A stretch of 22,230 nucleotides of DNA from Thaumarchaeota archaeon SCGC AAA007-O23 (lineage in GTDB: Archaea; Thermoproteota; Nitrososphaeria; Nitrososphaerales; Nitrosopumilaceae), in assembly GCA_000402075.1 (NCBI GenBank), contig ARWO01000010.1, positions 1 to 22,230 of the forward strand. Reading direction: 5' to 3'. Positions within the stretch are counted from its first letter, which is position 1. Each line of letters starts with the position of its first letter. Positions 1-6,873 of this stretch are shown here, one piece after another. The notes below the pieces were generated by a model. That model was not told where the DNA came from and ran no database searches. It saw nothing but the letters and a program-made list of their open reading frames with translations. Made by a program: the position numbers and the translations under genes.

Positions 1-60
1 CCTGAACTATCAAGCTCAGAGATCGAAAAAAAATATGGAAAGGATATTCATGGTCTGTAG
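1..60 (+). CDS. 3' end of an unidentified protein, cut by the window start
   Basis: Frame 1 is open from the first base to a TAG at 58-60 and gives 19 residues ending EIEKKYGKDIHGL, a hydrophilic tail that looks like real coding sequence. It converges on ribK, whose stop lies 11 nt further on, which suits the tight convergent ends seen elsewhere here. Too little is visible to name the protein. Confidence 0.45.
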   Translation, partial: PELSSSEIEKKYGKDIHGL

Positions 61-71
61 TTTACTATGAT

Positions 72-749
72 TTAAGAATCGATTTTAATCGTAACTTTAG
101 AGCCAGTTTTCAACCTAGCAGTTTTACGTAAGTTATCTTTTGATACCAATTCAATTACTGAATTATCATGATGTGTTCTTTCAAGACGTATTAATTCACA
201 TTTGATAGAATCATTCAGTGTAGCATGAAAACATTTTACCCAACCATATGTCCTTTTTCCATCAGAAAATGGATCTATAATCACACTGTCAAGATCATCT
301 AACTGTTGAATTATTTGAGTAGCCTGCAACTGATTTAGTTTTACATTTAGCGTGCCCGGAAAAGGAATGTAACCAATCTTTACTTTGAATTGTTTAGTGT
401 AACCATTTAATGACATATAATAAGCTCCCTCACCAAGCCCCGAAATTACTAAACCATTCAACTCTAGGTGCGAAGGAGACGAATCTAAACTACAACCCAA
501 AATTGAATGAAGTTTAACTAGTTCAGAGTATCCCTTCTGGGTAATTTTAACAGAAAGTTGTCGTCCGGTCATTACCCTATCAATGAATCCACCATTTTCT
601 AACTCCAAAATATGCTTTGATGCAGCCTGTTGGGATTTTTTTATGCTTCTCCCAAGGGATGATGTAGTAATCTGAACAAAGTTATGCCTAGCACCTTTAG
701 ATAATAACTCTGCTAAGGTGATAATATGTTGAATTTTAAGATCAGACAT
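72..749 (-). CDS. ribK: CTP-dependent riboflavin kinase with N-terminal winged helix
   Basis: Archaeal riboflavin kinase makes FMN from riboflavin using CTP instead of ATP. The 225-residue product has the two-part layout of the longer archaeal form: an N-terminal winged-helix DNA-binding region (about residues 1-85, with a SIKKSQQAASKHILELE recognition-helix segment) and a C-terminal RibK (DUF120) barrel from about 95. Family motifs are clear: GLGEGAYYM (104-112) for nucleotide and flavin binding, and PFPGTLNVKL (129-138). The fused HTH suggests it may also act as a flavin-responsive regulator, as described for the HTH-RibK family (RbkR); that role is inferred. It starts with ATG 3 nt after the stop of the dnaG remnant, so it was probably last in an operon read from fumC. 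The broken genes upstream may change its transcription. Confidence 0.9.
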   Translation of the reverse strand: MSDLKIQHIITLAELLSKGARHNFVQITTSSLGRSIKKSQQAASKHILELENGGFIDRVMTGRQLSVKITQKGYSELVKLHSILGCSLDSSPSHLELNGLVISGLGEGAYYMSLNGYTKQFKVKIGYIPFPGTLNVKLNQLQATQIIQQLDDLDSVIIDPFSDGKRTYGWVKCFHATLNDSIKCELIRLERTHHDNSVIELVSKDNLRKTARLKTGSKVTIKIDS

Positions 750-752
750 TAA

Positions 753-992
753 TTAACTAATGCCAAGCTCTGTAAATGTTTTTAGAGTAATACCATCACT
801 ATTTGATAAATTTGCAATCCTATGACCTATAATACATTCAATTCCAGATTGTTTAGCGCCATCTAACAGTCGTTGAGTTATTATCCCATCTAAAATCAGA
901 TACTTTATTCCAGACTGTGTGGATAATTTTTCAACCAGCTCACTAATAGGGACTTTGAATAATTGACTGTTATCAGAATCAAGCCCTAGATA
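753..992 (-). pseudogene. dnaG: C-terminal remnant of archaeal DnaG primase
   Basis: On the minus strand a frame is open from 992 to the TAA at 753-755 (79 codons). It contains KVPISELVEKL, YLILDGIITQRLLDGA and GIECIIGHRIANL, which match what I know of the C-terminal end of archaeal DnaG-type primase, where the consensus is near DGIITQRLVD...GVKYIVG.R.GN. An in-frame TGA at 993-995 closes it upstream and no start codon is present, so more than 300 N-terminal residues, including the TOPRIM catalytic core, are missing. It ends 3 nt before the ribK ATG, a spacing typical of an intact operon junction, so the 3' end sits in its native place. Archaeal DnaG is associated with the exosome. Whether another intact copy exists cannot be seen here. 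Confidence 0.7.
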
Positions 993-1053
993 TCATTTCA
1001 GAGTCAGCAAAACTCGCTGAGCAGCCATATGCCTCAACCCAGATTTTTGCCAT
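979..1053 (-). pseudogene. N-terminal remnant of MiaB-like tRNA methylthiotransferase
   Basis: An ATG at 1053 (minus) opens a 24-codon frame beginning MAKIWVEAYGCSASFADSEM and stopping at TGA 979-981. The start is characteristic of radical-SAM tRNA methylthiotransferases (archaeal/eukaryotic CDKAL1-MtaB type, t6A37 to ms2t6A37): a beta strand, then YGC with the first cluster cysteine, then ADSE. About 400 further residues, including the CxxxCxxC radical-SAM motif, are absent. The ATG lies 2 nt after the fumC stop, so the junction with fumC looks native. The reading overlaps the dnaG remnant in another frame between 979 and 992. The identification rests on 22 residues. Confidence 0.6.
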
Positions 1054-1055
1054 GT

Positions 1056-2417
1056 CTACTTTAACAAAGAATCAACTTGTTTTTTAGTCATTAATTTTTT
1101 TGAAATTACAAGCTCACGAATTGTTTTGCCTGTTTTCATCGACTCCTTGAAGAGATCAGCCGACTTTTGGTAACCGATCTTTGGCGCCAGTAATGTTACT
1201 ATCACAGGACTTTTTTCAATGTTGGCTTGAAGTTTTTTTTTGTTTGCGGTAAGTCCATCTATAAGATTTGCAGCGAATATTGGCAAAAAGTTGGTTAACA
1301 TATCTGTAGAGTCAAGTACAGCCTTTAACATTACTGGAAGCATTACGTTCAGCTCAAACTGTCCCGCCTGTGTCGCAAGAGTTACCGTAGTATCGTTGCC
1401 AATTATACTATAACAGATCATATTCATGCATTCCGCTAGAGATGGGTTTACCTTTCCTGGCATGATTGAAGATCCAGCATGTACAGCTGGTATACCTAAT
1501 TCTGATAGTCCTGCAATAGGTCCAGATGCCATAAGTCTGATATCATTTGCGATCTTGCTAAGTTCTACTGAAAAGTTTTTCAATGCAGAAGACATGTTTG
1601 CAACAGCATATCTGCTTTGAAGTGCATACTGCATATCTTGTTGTGGTCTTAGTGGAAGTTTGGATTTTTTTGCTAGTTCTGTAATTGCAATGCTTCTATA
1701 TCCTCTTGGTGTGTTAGCACCAGTACCAACTGCTGTACCACCTAAGGCAACTTTTTCAAGTTCTTTTTTTGATGATATTATTCCATCACGTGCAACAGTT
1801 AACGCAGTTGTATAAGACGCAAACTCATTTCCCAATGTTACAGGAAGTGCATCCATTAGATGTGTTCTACCAACTTTCTTGTATGAAGAAAACTGTTTAG
1901 CCTTTTTTCTTAATGAGTTAATCAATTTGTCAATAGCAGGTAACGTGTCACGTATCGCAAAAAGAATTGCAACATGCATAGCTGTTGGAAAAGTATCATT
2001 GCTTGACTGTGATGTGTTAACATGGTCATTAGGATGCAGGTATTTGTATTGGCCTAGTCCTTTATGCAGAATTTTTAATGCAATGTTTGCAACTACTTCG
2101 TTTGTGTTCATGTTAAATGCAGTTCCAGCGCCAGAGTTTATCATGTCTACAACAAACTGGTCCTGATATTTTCCCGCAAGAATTTTGTCACATGCATTTA
2201 CAATTGCATTTCCGCGTTTTCTGTCTAATGCCTTGGTTCGCATGTTTGCAATCGCAGCGGAACGCTTTATCATTACAAACGACTTTATCAAATACGGATG
2301 TGGATTTTGTCCAGTAACATGATACTGTTTCATGGCACGACCAGTAAATGGTCCATAATACGCGTCAGCAGGAATTTTCACAGTACCTAGCGAATCTTTA
2401 TCGCTTCGATATCTCAC
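1056..2417 (-). CDS. fumC: Class II fumarate hydratase
   Basis: Interconverts fumarate and malate. In ammonia-oxidising archaea this serves the TCA-type reactions linked to the 3-hydroxypropionate/4-hydroxybutyrate carbon fixation cycle. The 453-residue protein has the aspartase/fumarase signature GSSIMPGKVNP at about 314-324, GAGTAFNMNTNEV near 95-107, NDHVNTSQSSNDTFPTAMH near 128-146 and GRTHLMDA near 183-190. The His in GRTH and the SQSSNDTFPTAMH wording are those of fumarase; aspartase has GRTQLQDA, so I prefer FumC although the GAGT stretch resembles aspartase. Length is normal. A TATA-like element sits about 26 nt before the ATG, suggesting a leaderless transcript. It was probably first in a unit that continued into the methylthiotransferase and, at the far end, ribK. 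Confidence 0.88.
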   Translation of the reverse strand: MRYRSDKDSLGTVKIPADAYYGPFTGRAMKQYHVTGQNPHPYLIKSFVMIKRSAAIANMRTKALDRKRGNAIVNACDKILAGKYQDQFVVDMINSGAGTAFNMNTNEVVANIALKILHKGLGQYKYLHPNDHVNTSQSSNDTFPTAMHVAILFAIRDTLPAIDKLINSLRKKAKQFSSYKKVGRTHLMDALPVTLGNEFASYTTALTVARDGIISSKKELEKVALGGTAVGTGANTPRGYRSIAITELAKKSKLPLRPQQDMQYALQSRYAVANMSSALKNFSVELSKIANDIRLMASGPIAGLSELGIPAVHAGSSIMPGKVNPSLAECMNMICYSIIGNDTTVTLATQAGQFELNVMLPVMLKAVLDSTDMLTNFLPIFAANLIDGLTANKKKLQANIEKSPVIVTLLAPKIGYQKSADLFKESMKTGKTIRELVISKKLMTKKQVDSLLK

Positions 2418-2440
2418 ATATACAAATAGCTTGTTCTCAG

Positions 2441-2449
2441 TATATATTT
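2441..2449 (-). promoter_or_regulatory. TATA-like box for fumC
   Basis: The minus strand reads AAATATATA here, centred about 28 nt upstream of the fumC ATG. Archaeal transcription starts about 26 nt after the TATA centre, so the message would begin at or a few bases before the start codon. Confidence 0.45.
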
Positions 2450-2499
2450 TCGTAAAAAATTAATTTCACAAAATGCGGTGTAGTAATCAAACAGTGACT

Positions 2500-2512
2500 A
2501 GTAACAATTACT
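2500..2512. promoter_or_regulatory. Palindrome AGTAA-CAA-TTACT upstream of the NirK-like gene
   Basis: A perfect 5-3-5 inverted repeat lies about 30 nt upstream of the nirK TATA-like box, between divergent fumC and nirK. A second dyad, AACAGT (2490-2495) with ACTGTT (2510-2515), overlaps it with a different centre. The position upstream of the TATA box suits an activator site; no regulator is known to me for this sequence. Confidence 0.3.
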
Positions 2513-2532
2513 GTTGGGAGAAAAGCAAAAAG

Positions 2533-2540
2533 CTATATTA
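2533..2540 (+). promoter_or_regulatory. TATA-like box for the NirK-like gene
   Basis: CTATATTA is centred about 30 nt upstream of the ATG at 2567. With a start of transcription about 26 nt downstream, the mRNA begins near 2562. That puts the TTG at 2549 outside the transcript and supports ATG 2567 as the start. Confidence 0.5.
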
Positions 2541-2566
2541 ACTGCCTCTTGGATCCCTTGATCACA

Positions 2567-3997
2567 ATGAATAAGCGCATGAACTTCATGTTTACCATTG
2601 CGGCAATAGCTGTAATGGGCGGCGCGCTATTCGGAGGTACCTTTACTGCTCAGCTGAATGCAACATCATTTGATGTAAAGTCAGATGTTGATGCACTTCA
2701 GAAAATTAGAGATATGGGCGGTTTAGAACTAGTCATGCCCGCAGCATTTGCTGCAACGGGCGCATGTGACGATGCATTGTTTGAGGGAAGAACAGTCGTT
2801 GATTTCCCACTAACCGGTGTAAGTATTGATCTTCCAACCGGTCTAGCTGGAACTTTACACGCAATGACTTTCAGTGAACAGATCCCAGGACCTACACTGA
2901 GAGTTACACAAGGTGACGTCGTAAGGATGACACTAACTGTTCCAGACGGTGAGGCAACACCTCACGGTAACGATATGCACGCATCACAAGTAACTGCAGT
3001 ACCAACATTTGGTGCAGTTCAACCAGGAACATCCAAGACTTTCTGCTATATTGCAGAAGTACCGGGTGTTTACAAGTACCACTGCTCTGGTGTTAACGTA
3101 GCAGCAATGGACCAACACGTTCTACAAGGAATGTATGGCATTGCAATCGTTGATCCAATCGATGGTTACAGCAAACTAATGGTTGAAAAAACACAAGTTA
3201 ACGACAACGGTGACGTTACACGTGATCGACAGTTCTATTCTGCAGATGCTCTTGAATTTTCATTGCAGTACAACCAACTATACCTAACTGATGGTAACTA
3301 TGATCAGACAAAGATGTTCGGACATCAGCACACATTGACTACAGTAAATGGACAAGCACTTGGTTACGTACCAAATGAAATCCACAACCTGTTGAACAAT
3401 GGCGATGTCAACAAGAACATATTCGTCTTACAACCATGGAACTCCATGGATCTTCATCAGTACCAATCACAACTAATGTTTACCCCAACAGGTGTTCACA
3501 ACAGAATCTTTGTTGAGAACCAAGGTAACGAACCAGTCTTCTTCCACATTGTAGGAGAAATATTGGACAGAGTTACACAGGGCAACAGAGTACAGTCTCA
3601 CGCAACTGAGACTTGGTTACTAGGTGGTTCACAGAATATGATTGTAGATATAGTCTATGACGAACCAGGCATTTATGTCGCGGTTAATCACGACTATGCA
3701 GCAATCTATACTGGTGCAGTTTCAATAACTGTTGCAGGTCTCTTCCTGCCAAATATCAACGAAACCGCAACAGCACTTGGTGTTGTTCAAGGTGCAGTTG
3801 ATACAGGCATGTATGCAGGTGTGTTGGGTAATCCAGCAGATTCAGTACCACCATATGGTCCTCAATCAATACATCACCCAGCATTGAACGTACACTGTAT
3901 GTGTTCTGATGCAGTAGCACAAGCACAAGCAGATGCGGGCGCCGTAAAACTATGGGAAGCAATTCCAGCAATTCTTGCAGCAGCAGCTGAAGCTTGA
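2567..3997 (+). CDS. nirK: Thaumarchaeal NirK-like two-domain copper protein
   Basis: Secreted two-cupredoxin-domain protein, 476 residues from ATG 2567. A TTG at 2549 would add 6 residues before the basic signal-peptide start MNKRMNF and lies before the predicted transcript start. The hydrophobic signal is about residues 7-25. Type 1 copper ligands are visible as H133, C173, H184 and M189. H138 and H172 fit the two first-domain type 2 ligands, and D136 fits the catalytic Asp of copper nitrite reductases (HGNDMH, YHC, DQHVLQGM). In domain 2 the segment near H327 reads HIVGEILD and the end reads VNHDYAAIYTGAV, so the usual HLIGGHGD catalytic His and the third type 2 His are not evident. The tail has a His/Cys cluster, SIHHPALNVHCMC. 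The family is abundant in ammonia-oxidising archaea and is thought to handle nitrite/NO during ammonia oxidation. Codon use is less AT-biased than in neighbours, as expected of a highly expressed gene. Confidence 0.85.
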   Translation: MNKRMNFMFTIAAIAVMGGALFGGTFTAQLNATSFDVKSDVDALQKIRDMGGLELVMPAAFAATGACDDALFEGRTVVDFPLTGVSIDLPTGLAGTLHAMTFSEQIPGPTLRVTQGDVVRMTLTVPDGEATPHGNDMHASQVTAVPTFGAVQPGTSKTFCYIAEVPGVYKYHCSGVNVAAMDQHVLQGMYGIAIVDPIDGYSKLMVEKTQVNDNGDVTRDRQFYSADALEFSLQYNQLYLTDGNYDQTKMFGHQHTLTTVNGQALGYVPNEIHNLLNNGDVNKNIFVLQPWNSMDLHQYQSQLMFTPTGVHNRIFVENQGNEPVFFHIVGEILDRVTQGNRVQSHATETWLLGGSQNMIVDIVYDEPGIYVAVNHDYAAIYTGAVSITVAGLFLPNINETATALGVVQGAVDTGMYAGVLGNPADSVPPYGPQSIHHPALNVHCMCSDAVAQAQADAGAVKLWEAIPAILAAAAEA

Positions 3998-4034
3998 ATA
4001 AGCTAACCATAACATCTTTTTTTCTTTTTTTATT
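3991..4034 (+). terminator. Small hairpin plus T-rich tract after the NirK-like gene
   Basis: AGCTT-GAAT-AAGCT (3991-4004) forms a 5-bp hairpin over the stop codon. An almost pure T tract (4016-4034) follows. T-runs are the main archaeal termination signal; the hairpin may be incidental. Confidence 0.5.
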
Positions 4035-4067
4035 TAGTCTAGAAGATACTGTGTAATCGCATAATGA

Positions 4068-4073
4068 TTATAT
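4068..4073 (+). promoter_or_regulatory. TATA-like box for the SerA-type dehydrogenase
   Basis: TTATAT within GATTATATTCC is centred about 26 nt before the ATG at 4096, which predicts a leaderless transcript. Confidence 0.4.
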
Positions 4074-4095
4074 TCCGTGTTTAAGGGCTGAATTC

Positions 4096-5028
4096 ATGAG
4101 TCTAAATCAGTCAGTATTAATCTGTGATCAAGTTAATCCAATTCTCAAGGAAGTTCTCGAAAAGAATGGTCTCAAAGTTACTTACGAGCCAGAAATTACT
4201 CCTGAACAAGTTGCTGAGAAGATTGGAAACTTTGAGGTAGTTGTAGTACGAAGCAGGACAAAAATGACAAGGGAATTAATAGCAAATGCAGACAAATGTA
4301 AAATAATTGCAAGAGTAGGTATTGGACTTGACAACATTGATCAAGATGCTGCAAAGGAAAAGAACATCAGAGTAATCAATGCAGTGGAGGGTGCAATCAC
4401 TGCAGTAGCTGAACTGGTTATTGGCTTGATGATTTCAATGGCACGGGAAATTCCACGAGCTGACAGAGAGATACGCAATGGAAACTGGATAAAAAAAGAA
4501 CTTATGGGCAGTGAACTAAAGGGCAAGTATCTTGGAATAGTTGGACTGGGAAACATTGGTAAAAGACTTGGAAGGCTTGCTAGGGCCTTAAACATGAATA
4601 TCATAGGATATGATGTTGTTCCAATCGATGATGAATTTTCAAAAGAGGTTGGTCTTATGAAGGCGGACCTTGACACGTTGTTATCTAGTGCTGATTATGT
4701 CTCATTTCATGTACCACTACTTGACAGTACACGCCATATGATAAATGCAGAAAAACTAAAGATGATGAAAAATACTGCGCGCATTATCAATACTTCACGT
4801 GGAGGAGTCATTGATGAGGAGGCTTTGTACAACTCTCTAAAGGATGGAAGTTTGGCTGGTGCCGCACTTGATGTTTTTGAGGTGGAACCTGCCACTGAAA
4901 ATAAGCTTATTACCCTTCCTAATTTTATTGCAACACCTCACATTGGTGCACAGACAAAAGAAGCTCAGCTATTAGCTGCAAATATTATAGCAGAGAAGAT
5001 AATACAGATTCTTCGTGGTGTATTATAA
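4096..5028 (+). CDS. serA: D-3-phosphoglycerate dehydrogenase (short SerA type)
   Basis: NAD-dependent D-2-hydroxyacid dehydrogenase, most likely oxidising 3-phosphoglycerate to 3-phosphohydroxypyruvate as the first step of serine synthesis. The Rossmann loop GIVGLGNIGKRLGR is near 146-160. The catalytic set is present: R235 in NTSRGG, Glu in DVFEVEP near 262, and H282 in TPHIGAQTKEAQ. The 310 residues end soon after the catalytic domain, so the C-terminal ACT regulatory domain of long SerA forms is absent and serine feedback by that route is not expected. Related glyoxylate or hydroxypyruvate reductases share all these motifs, so substrate is an inference. The stop is 1 nt before the ATG of the next gene, so the two are probably co-transcribed. 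Confidence 0.8.
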   Translation: MSLNQSVLICDQVNPILKEVLEKNGLKVTYEPEITPEQVAEKIGNFEVVVVRSRTKMTRELIANADKCKIIARVGIGLDNIDQDAAKEKNIRVINAVEGAITAVAELVIGLMISMAREIPRADREIRNGNWIKKELMGSELKGKYLGIVGLGNIGKRLGRLARALNMNIIGYDVVPIDDEFSKEVGLMKADLDTLLSSADYVSFHVPLLDSTRHMINAEKLKMMKNTARIINTSRGGVIDEEALYNSLKDGSLAGAALDVFEVEPATENKLITLPNFIATPHIGAQTKEAQLLAANIIAEKIIQILRGVL

Positions 5029-5029
5029 A

Positions 5030-5713
5030 ATGAAGACAATTCTACTTCTGGCGATATCAGCTATCATATTATCTCAAAGCTATGGTTTTGCTTATGCTGA
5101 CCATGGAGGTAACCACTATACAGGTGGAAGCGGTGGCACCGGAACAATAACTATTGGAACTGATTCTTCATCATACACAACAGGTGAAATGATAAACGTA
5201 TCAGGTTCTGTCTCTGATTATGACGAGTCGGATCCATTCAAAAGTTTTGATATGACATTAAAATTGATTGCTCCCAACGGTAATATCATCACCATTTCTC
5301 AAATCCCACTTAACAGTGATGGTTCTTATTCCACATTCATTCCTGCTCAAGGTCCTCTATGGAAGTATGATGGTGATTACACTGTATCTGTGAATCATGG
5401 TTCAGATAGAAATGCATCTACAACTTTTACTTTTATTTTAGTGCCTGAAGTTATCGAAGAAGAAGTTATCGGAGAAGAAATAGAAATTTCTGAAGAAGAA
5501 CTAGCGGAAGGGTGTGGAGAAGGTACACATCTTGAGGATGGTGTTTGTGTACTAGATGAAACTACTGAATCAACGCCTGTTTCTACTGGTTCTACTACTA
5601 CTGGATTTAGCGCGTGGGTTTATTCCATTACTTTTACAGTCTTGATTGCATTCGTAATAATGATAATACTTTATGTAATTTCAAGGGCATCTAGAAGAAA
5701 GATTGTTAATTAG
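5030..5713 (+). CDS. Secreted, C-terminally anchored beta-sandwich protein
   Basis: 227 residues from ATG 5030; a GTG at 5015 inside serA would add MVYYK before a good signal peptide, so the ATG is preferred. Order: signal peptide (about 1-24, ending SYGFAYA), a Gly-rich linker, an Ig-like or macroglobulin-like beta domain (YTTGEMINVSGSVSDYD...DGDYTVSVNHGS), an acidic Glu-rich stretch, a two-Cys motif CGEGTHLEDGVC, a Ser/Thr-rich linker, then one membrane helix near the C-terminus followed by basic RASRRKIVN. It should be an exported protein tethered to the outer face of the membrane. No enzymatic motif is seen. It follows serA by 1 nt, a link that may be only transcriptional. Its stop overlaps the stop of the convergent gene. 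Confidence 0.65.
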   Translation: MKTILLLAISAIILSQSYGFAYADHGGNHYTGGSGGTGTITIGTDSSSYTTGEMINVSGSVSDYDESDPFKSFDMTLKLIAPNGNIITISQIPLNSDGSYSTFIPAQGPLWKYDGDYTVSVNHGSDRNASTTFTFILVPEVIEEEVIGEEIEISEEELAEGCGEGTHLEDGVCVLDETTESTPVSTGSTTTGFSAWVYSITFTVLIAFVIMIILYVISRASRRKIVN

Positions 5714-6360
5714 ACGCTAGTTAAATTAACTGTAATAATTCCTGTTTTTACAAGATATTGTAAAGCCATTGTAAATTCTGTATCAGAAATTTTTCCCTCA
5801 ATCCACCATCCAGCATTATTTTTTACCCATTCCGGTATAGATGATATAGTTTCTTCTCCAGGTTCAGTATAAGGAATCTTGATAATTCCATGTTCAATCA
5901 AATATTCTAACGCTCTTGCAAAATCTTTGTCTGTGACAGTTGGTTCGTTTATCCATAGTTTTGCTAGATCCCTTATCCAGTATGGTAATCCAACCTTCCC
6001 TGTATCTTCAATAGTAAACTGGACTGAGGAATTGATTCCTGAATATTCAAATTCTAGTACATATGTACCAGTTTTCCATATAGCAGAATCAAAAGGAAAG
6101 TTTGATGGGAGTTCGACATATTTTTGCGAAATTGGTTGTTGTAGGAGTAAACTTTTTCTTTCTGTTGGGTCAGTGATGTAAATATATCCATCATCTCCGG
6201 TGATCTCGGAAACGCTGATTAACATTACTAGATGGTCACCATATTCGTAGACATTTTGGCTTGTTTCTATGCTAATTGATGGTGCAGCAAAGGCTAGATC
6301 AACACTAGATAAAATTACCATTATTATCAATGAGGATAGCAACATTCCGGCGATTTTCAT
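5710..6360 (-). CDS. Secreted protein with two thaumarchaeal WVKNNAGWW-type repeats
   Basis: 216 residues. A signal peptide (about 1-25, ending LAFAA) is followed by a beta-rich domain (27-120). Two tandem copies of a roughly 38-residue module come next: LPYWIRDLAKLWINEPTVTD (from 125) to about 163, and IPEWVKNNAGWWIEGKISD (from 175) to about 211. I recognise this W-rich module, with a consensus near IP.WVKNNAGWW..G.I.D..F...IQYLI..GII, from many exported proteins of ammonia-oxidising archaea; its function is not known to me. No membrane anchor follows. The gene overlaps the preceding convergent gene by 4 nt and starts only 50 nt from the divergent L15e gene. Confidence 0.65.
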   Translation of the reverse strand: MKIAGMLLSSLIIMVILSSVDLAFAAPSISIETSQNVYEYGDHLVMLISVSEITGDDGYIYITDPTERKSLLLQQPISQKYVELPSNFPFDSAIWKTGTYVLEFEYSGINSSVQFTIEDTGKVGLPYWIRDLAKLWINEPTVTDKDFARALEYLIEHGIIKIPYTEPGEETISSIPEWVKNNAGWWIEGKISDTEFTMALQYLVKTGIITVNLTSV

Positions 6361-6380
6361 TTTTATCTTGATTTTATTAC

Positions 6381-6390
6381 GAATATTAAG
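6381..6390. promoter_or_regulatory. Possible shared bidirectional TATA element
   Basis: Only 50 nt separate the divergent start codons at 6360 (-) and 6411 (+). The palindromic core AATATT (6382-6387) in GAATATTAAG lies almost exactly midway, about 25 nt from each ATG, which is the right place for a TATA box for both genes if both are leaderless. A second AT-rich stretch, ATTTTATTA (6371-6379), could instead serve the + gene with a roughly 10-nt leader. Confidence 0.35.
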
Positions 6391-6410
6391 GGTATTTACA
6401 GTTTCATTTT

Positions 6411-6857
6411 ATGCAAAATGCGCAGGACCAAATTTGGTTAAAAATGTGGAAAACAAATTCTGTTGAACTACGTGAAAAAGCGGTTCTTTGGAGAAAACAA
6501 AATGCACTTACTAGAATAGACAGACCCAGTAGAATAGCACGAGCTAGAAGATTAGGCTATAAGGCAAAGCAGGGAATTATTGTTGTCCGTATGCGTGTGG
6601 GAGCAGGCGGAATGAGAAAACAACGGCCAACTGGAGGAAGAAGACCAAAGCATCTTGGCGTAACTAGAATCAAAGCTGCAGTTTCTATGAAACAAGTTGC
6701 AGAGAGAAGGGTATTAGAAAGACATCCCAACATGAAACTTTTTGGCTCATATTTTTTGTATAAGGATAGTTTGTATTATTGGTTTGAGGTAATATTAGCG
6801 GATAAATCACACAAAAGCATTACAAAAGATAAAGAGTTAAGAAAAAGAATTCAGTAA
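6411..6857 (+). CDS. rpl15e: Large-subunit ribosomal protein L15e
   Basis: Archaeal/eukaryotic ribosomal protein of the 50S subunit, 148 residues, very basic. Diagnostic stretches are RIARARRLGYKAKQGIIVV, RVGAGGMRKQRPTGGRRPK and HLGVTRIKAA, then RRVLERHPNMKLFGSYFLYKD and a YWFEVILAD strand. The start at ATG 6411 gives MQNAQDQIWLKMWK, which fits the short N-terminal helix of thaumarchaeal L15e. It is followed after 16 nt by a surface-protein gene on the same strand, an unusual partner that may simply share its promoter. Confidence 0.92.
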   Translation: MQNAQDQIWLKMWKTNSVELREKAVLWRKQNALTRIDRPSRIARARRLGYKAKQGIIVVRMRVGAGGMRKQRPTGGRRPKHLGVTRIKAAVSMKQVAERRVLERHPNMKLFGSYFLYKDSLYYWFEVILADKSHKSITKDKELRKRIQ

Positions 6858-6873
6858 TGTGTGAGATAACTCT

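Noticed and set aside
1056..2417. Aspartate ammonia-lyase as an alternative for the fumarase gene
   Set aside because: GRTHLMDA and SQSSNDTFPTAMH are fumarase wording; aspartase would show GRTQLQDA.
2549..2566. TTG start adding MDPLIT to the NirK-like protein
   Set aside because: The TATA-like box at 2533-2540 puts the transcript start after this codon, and the signal peptide begins properly at ATG 2567.
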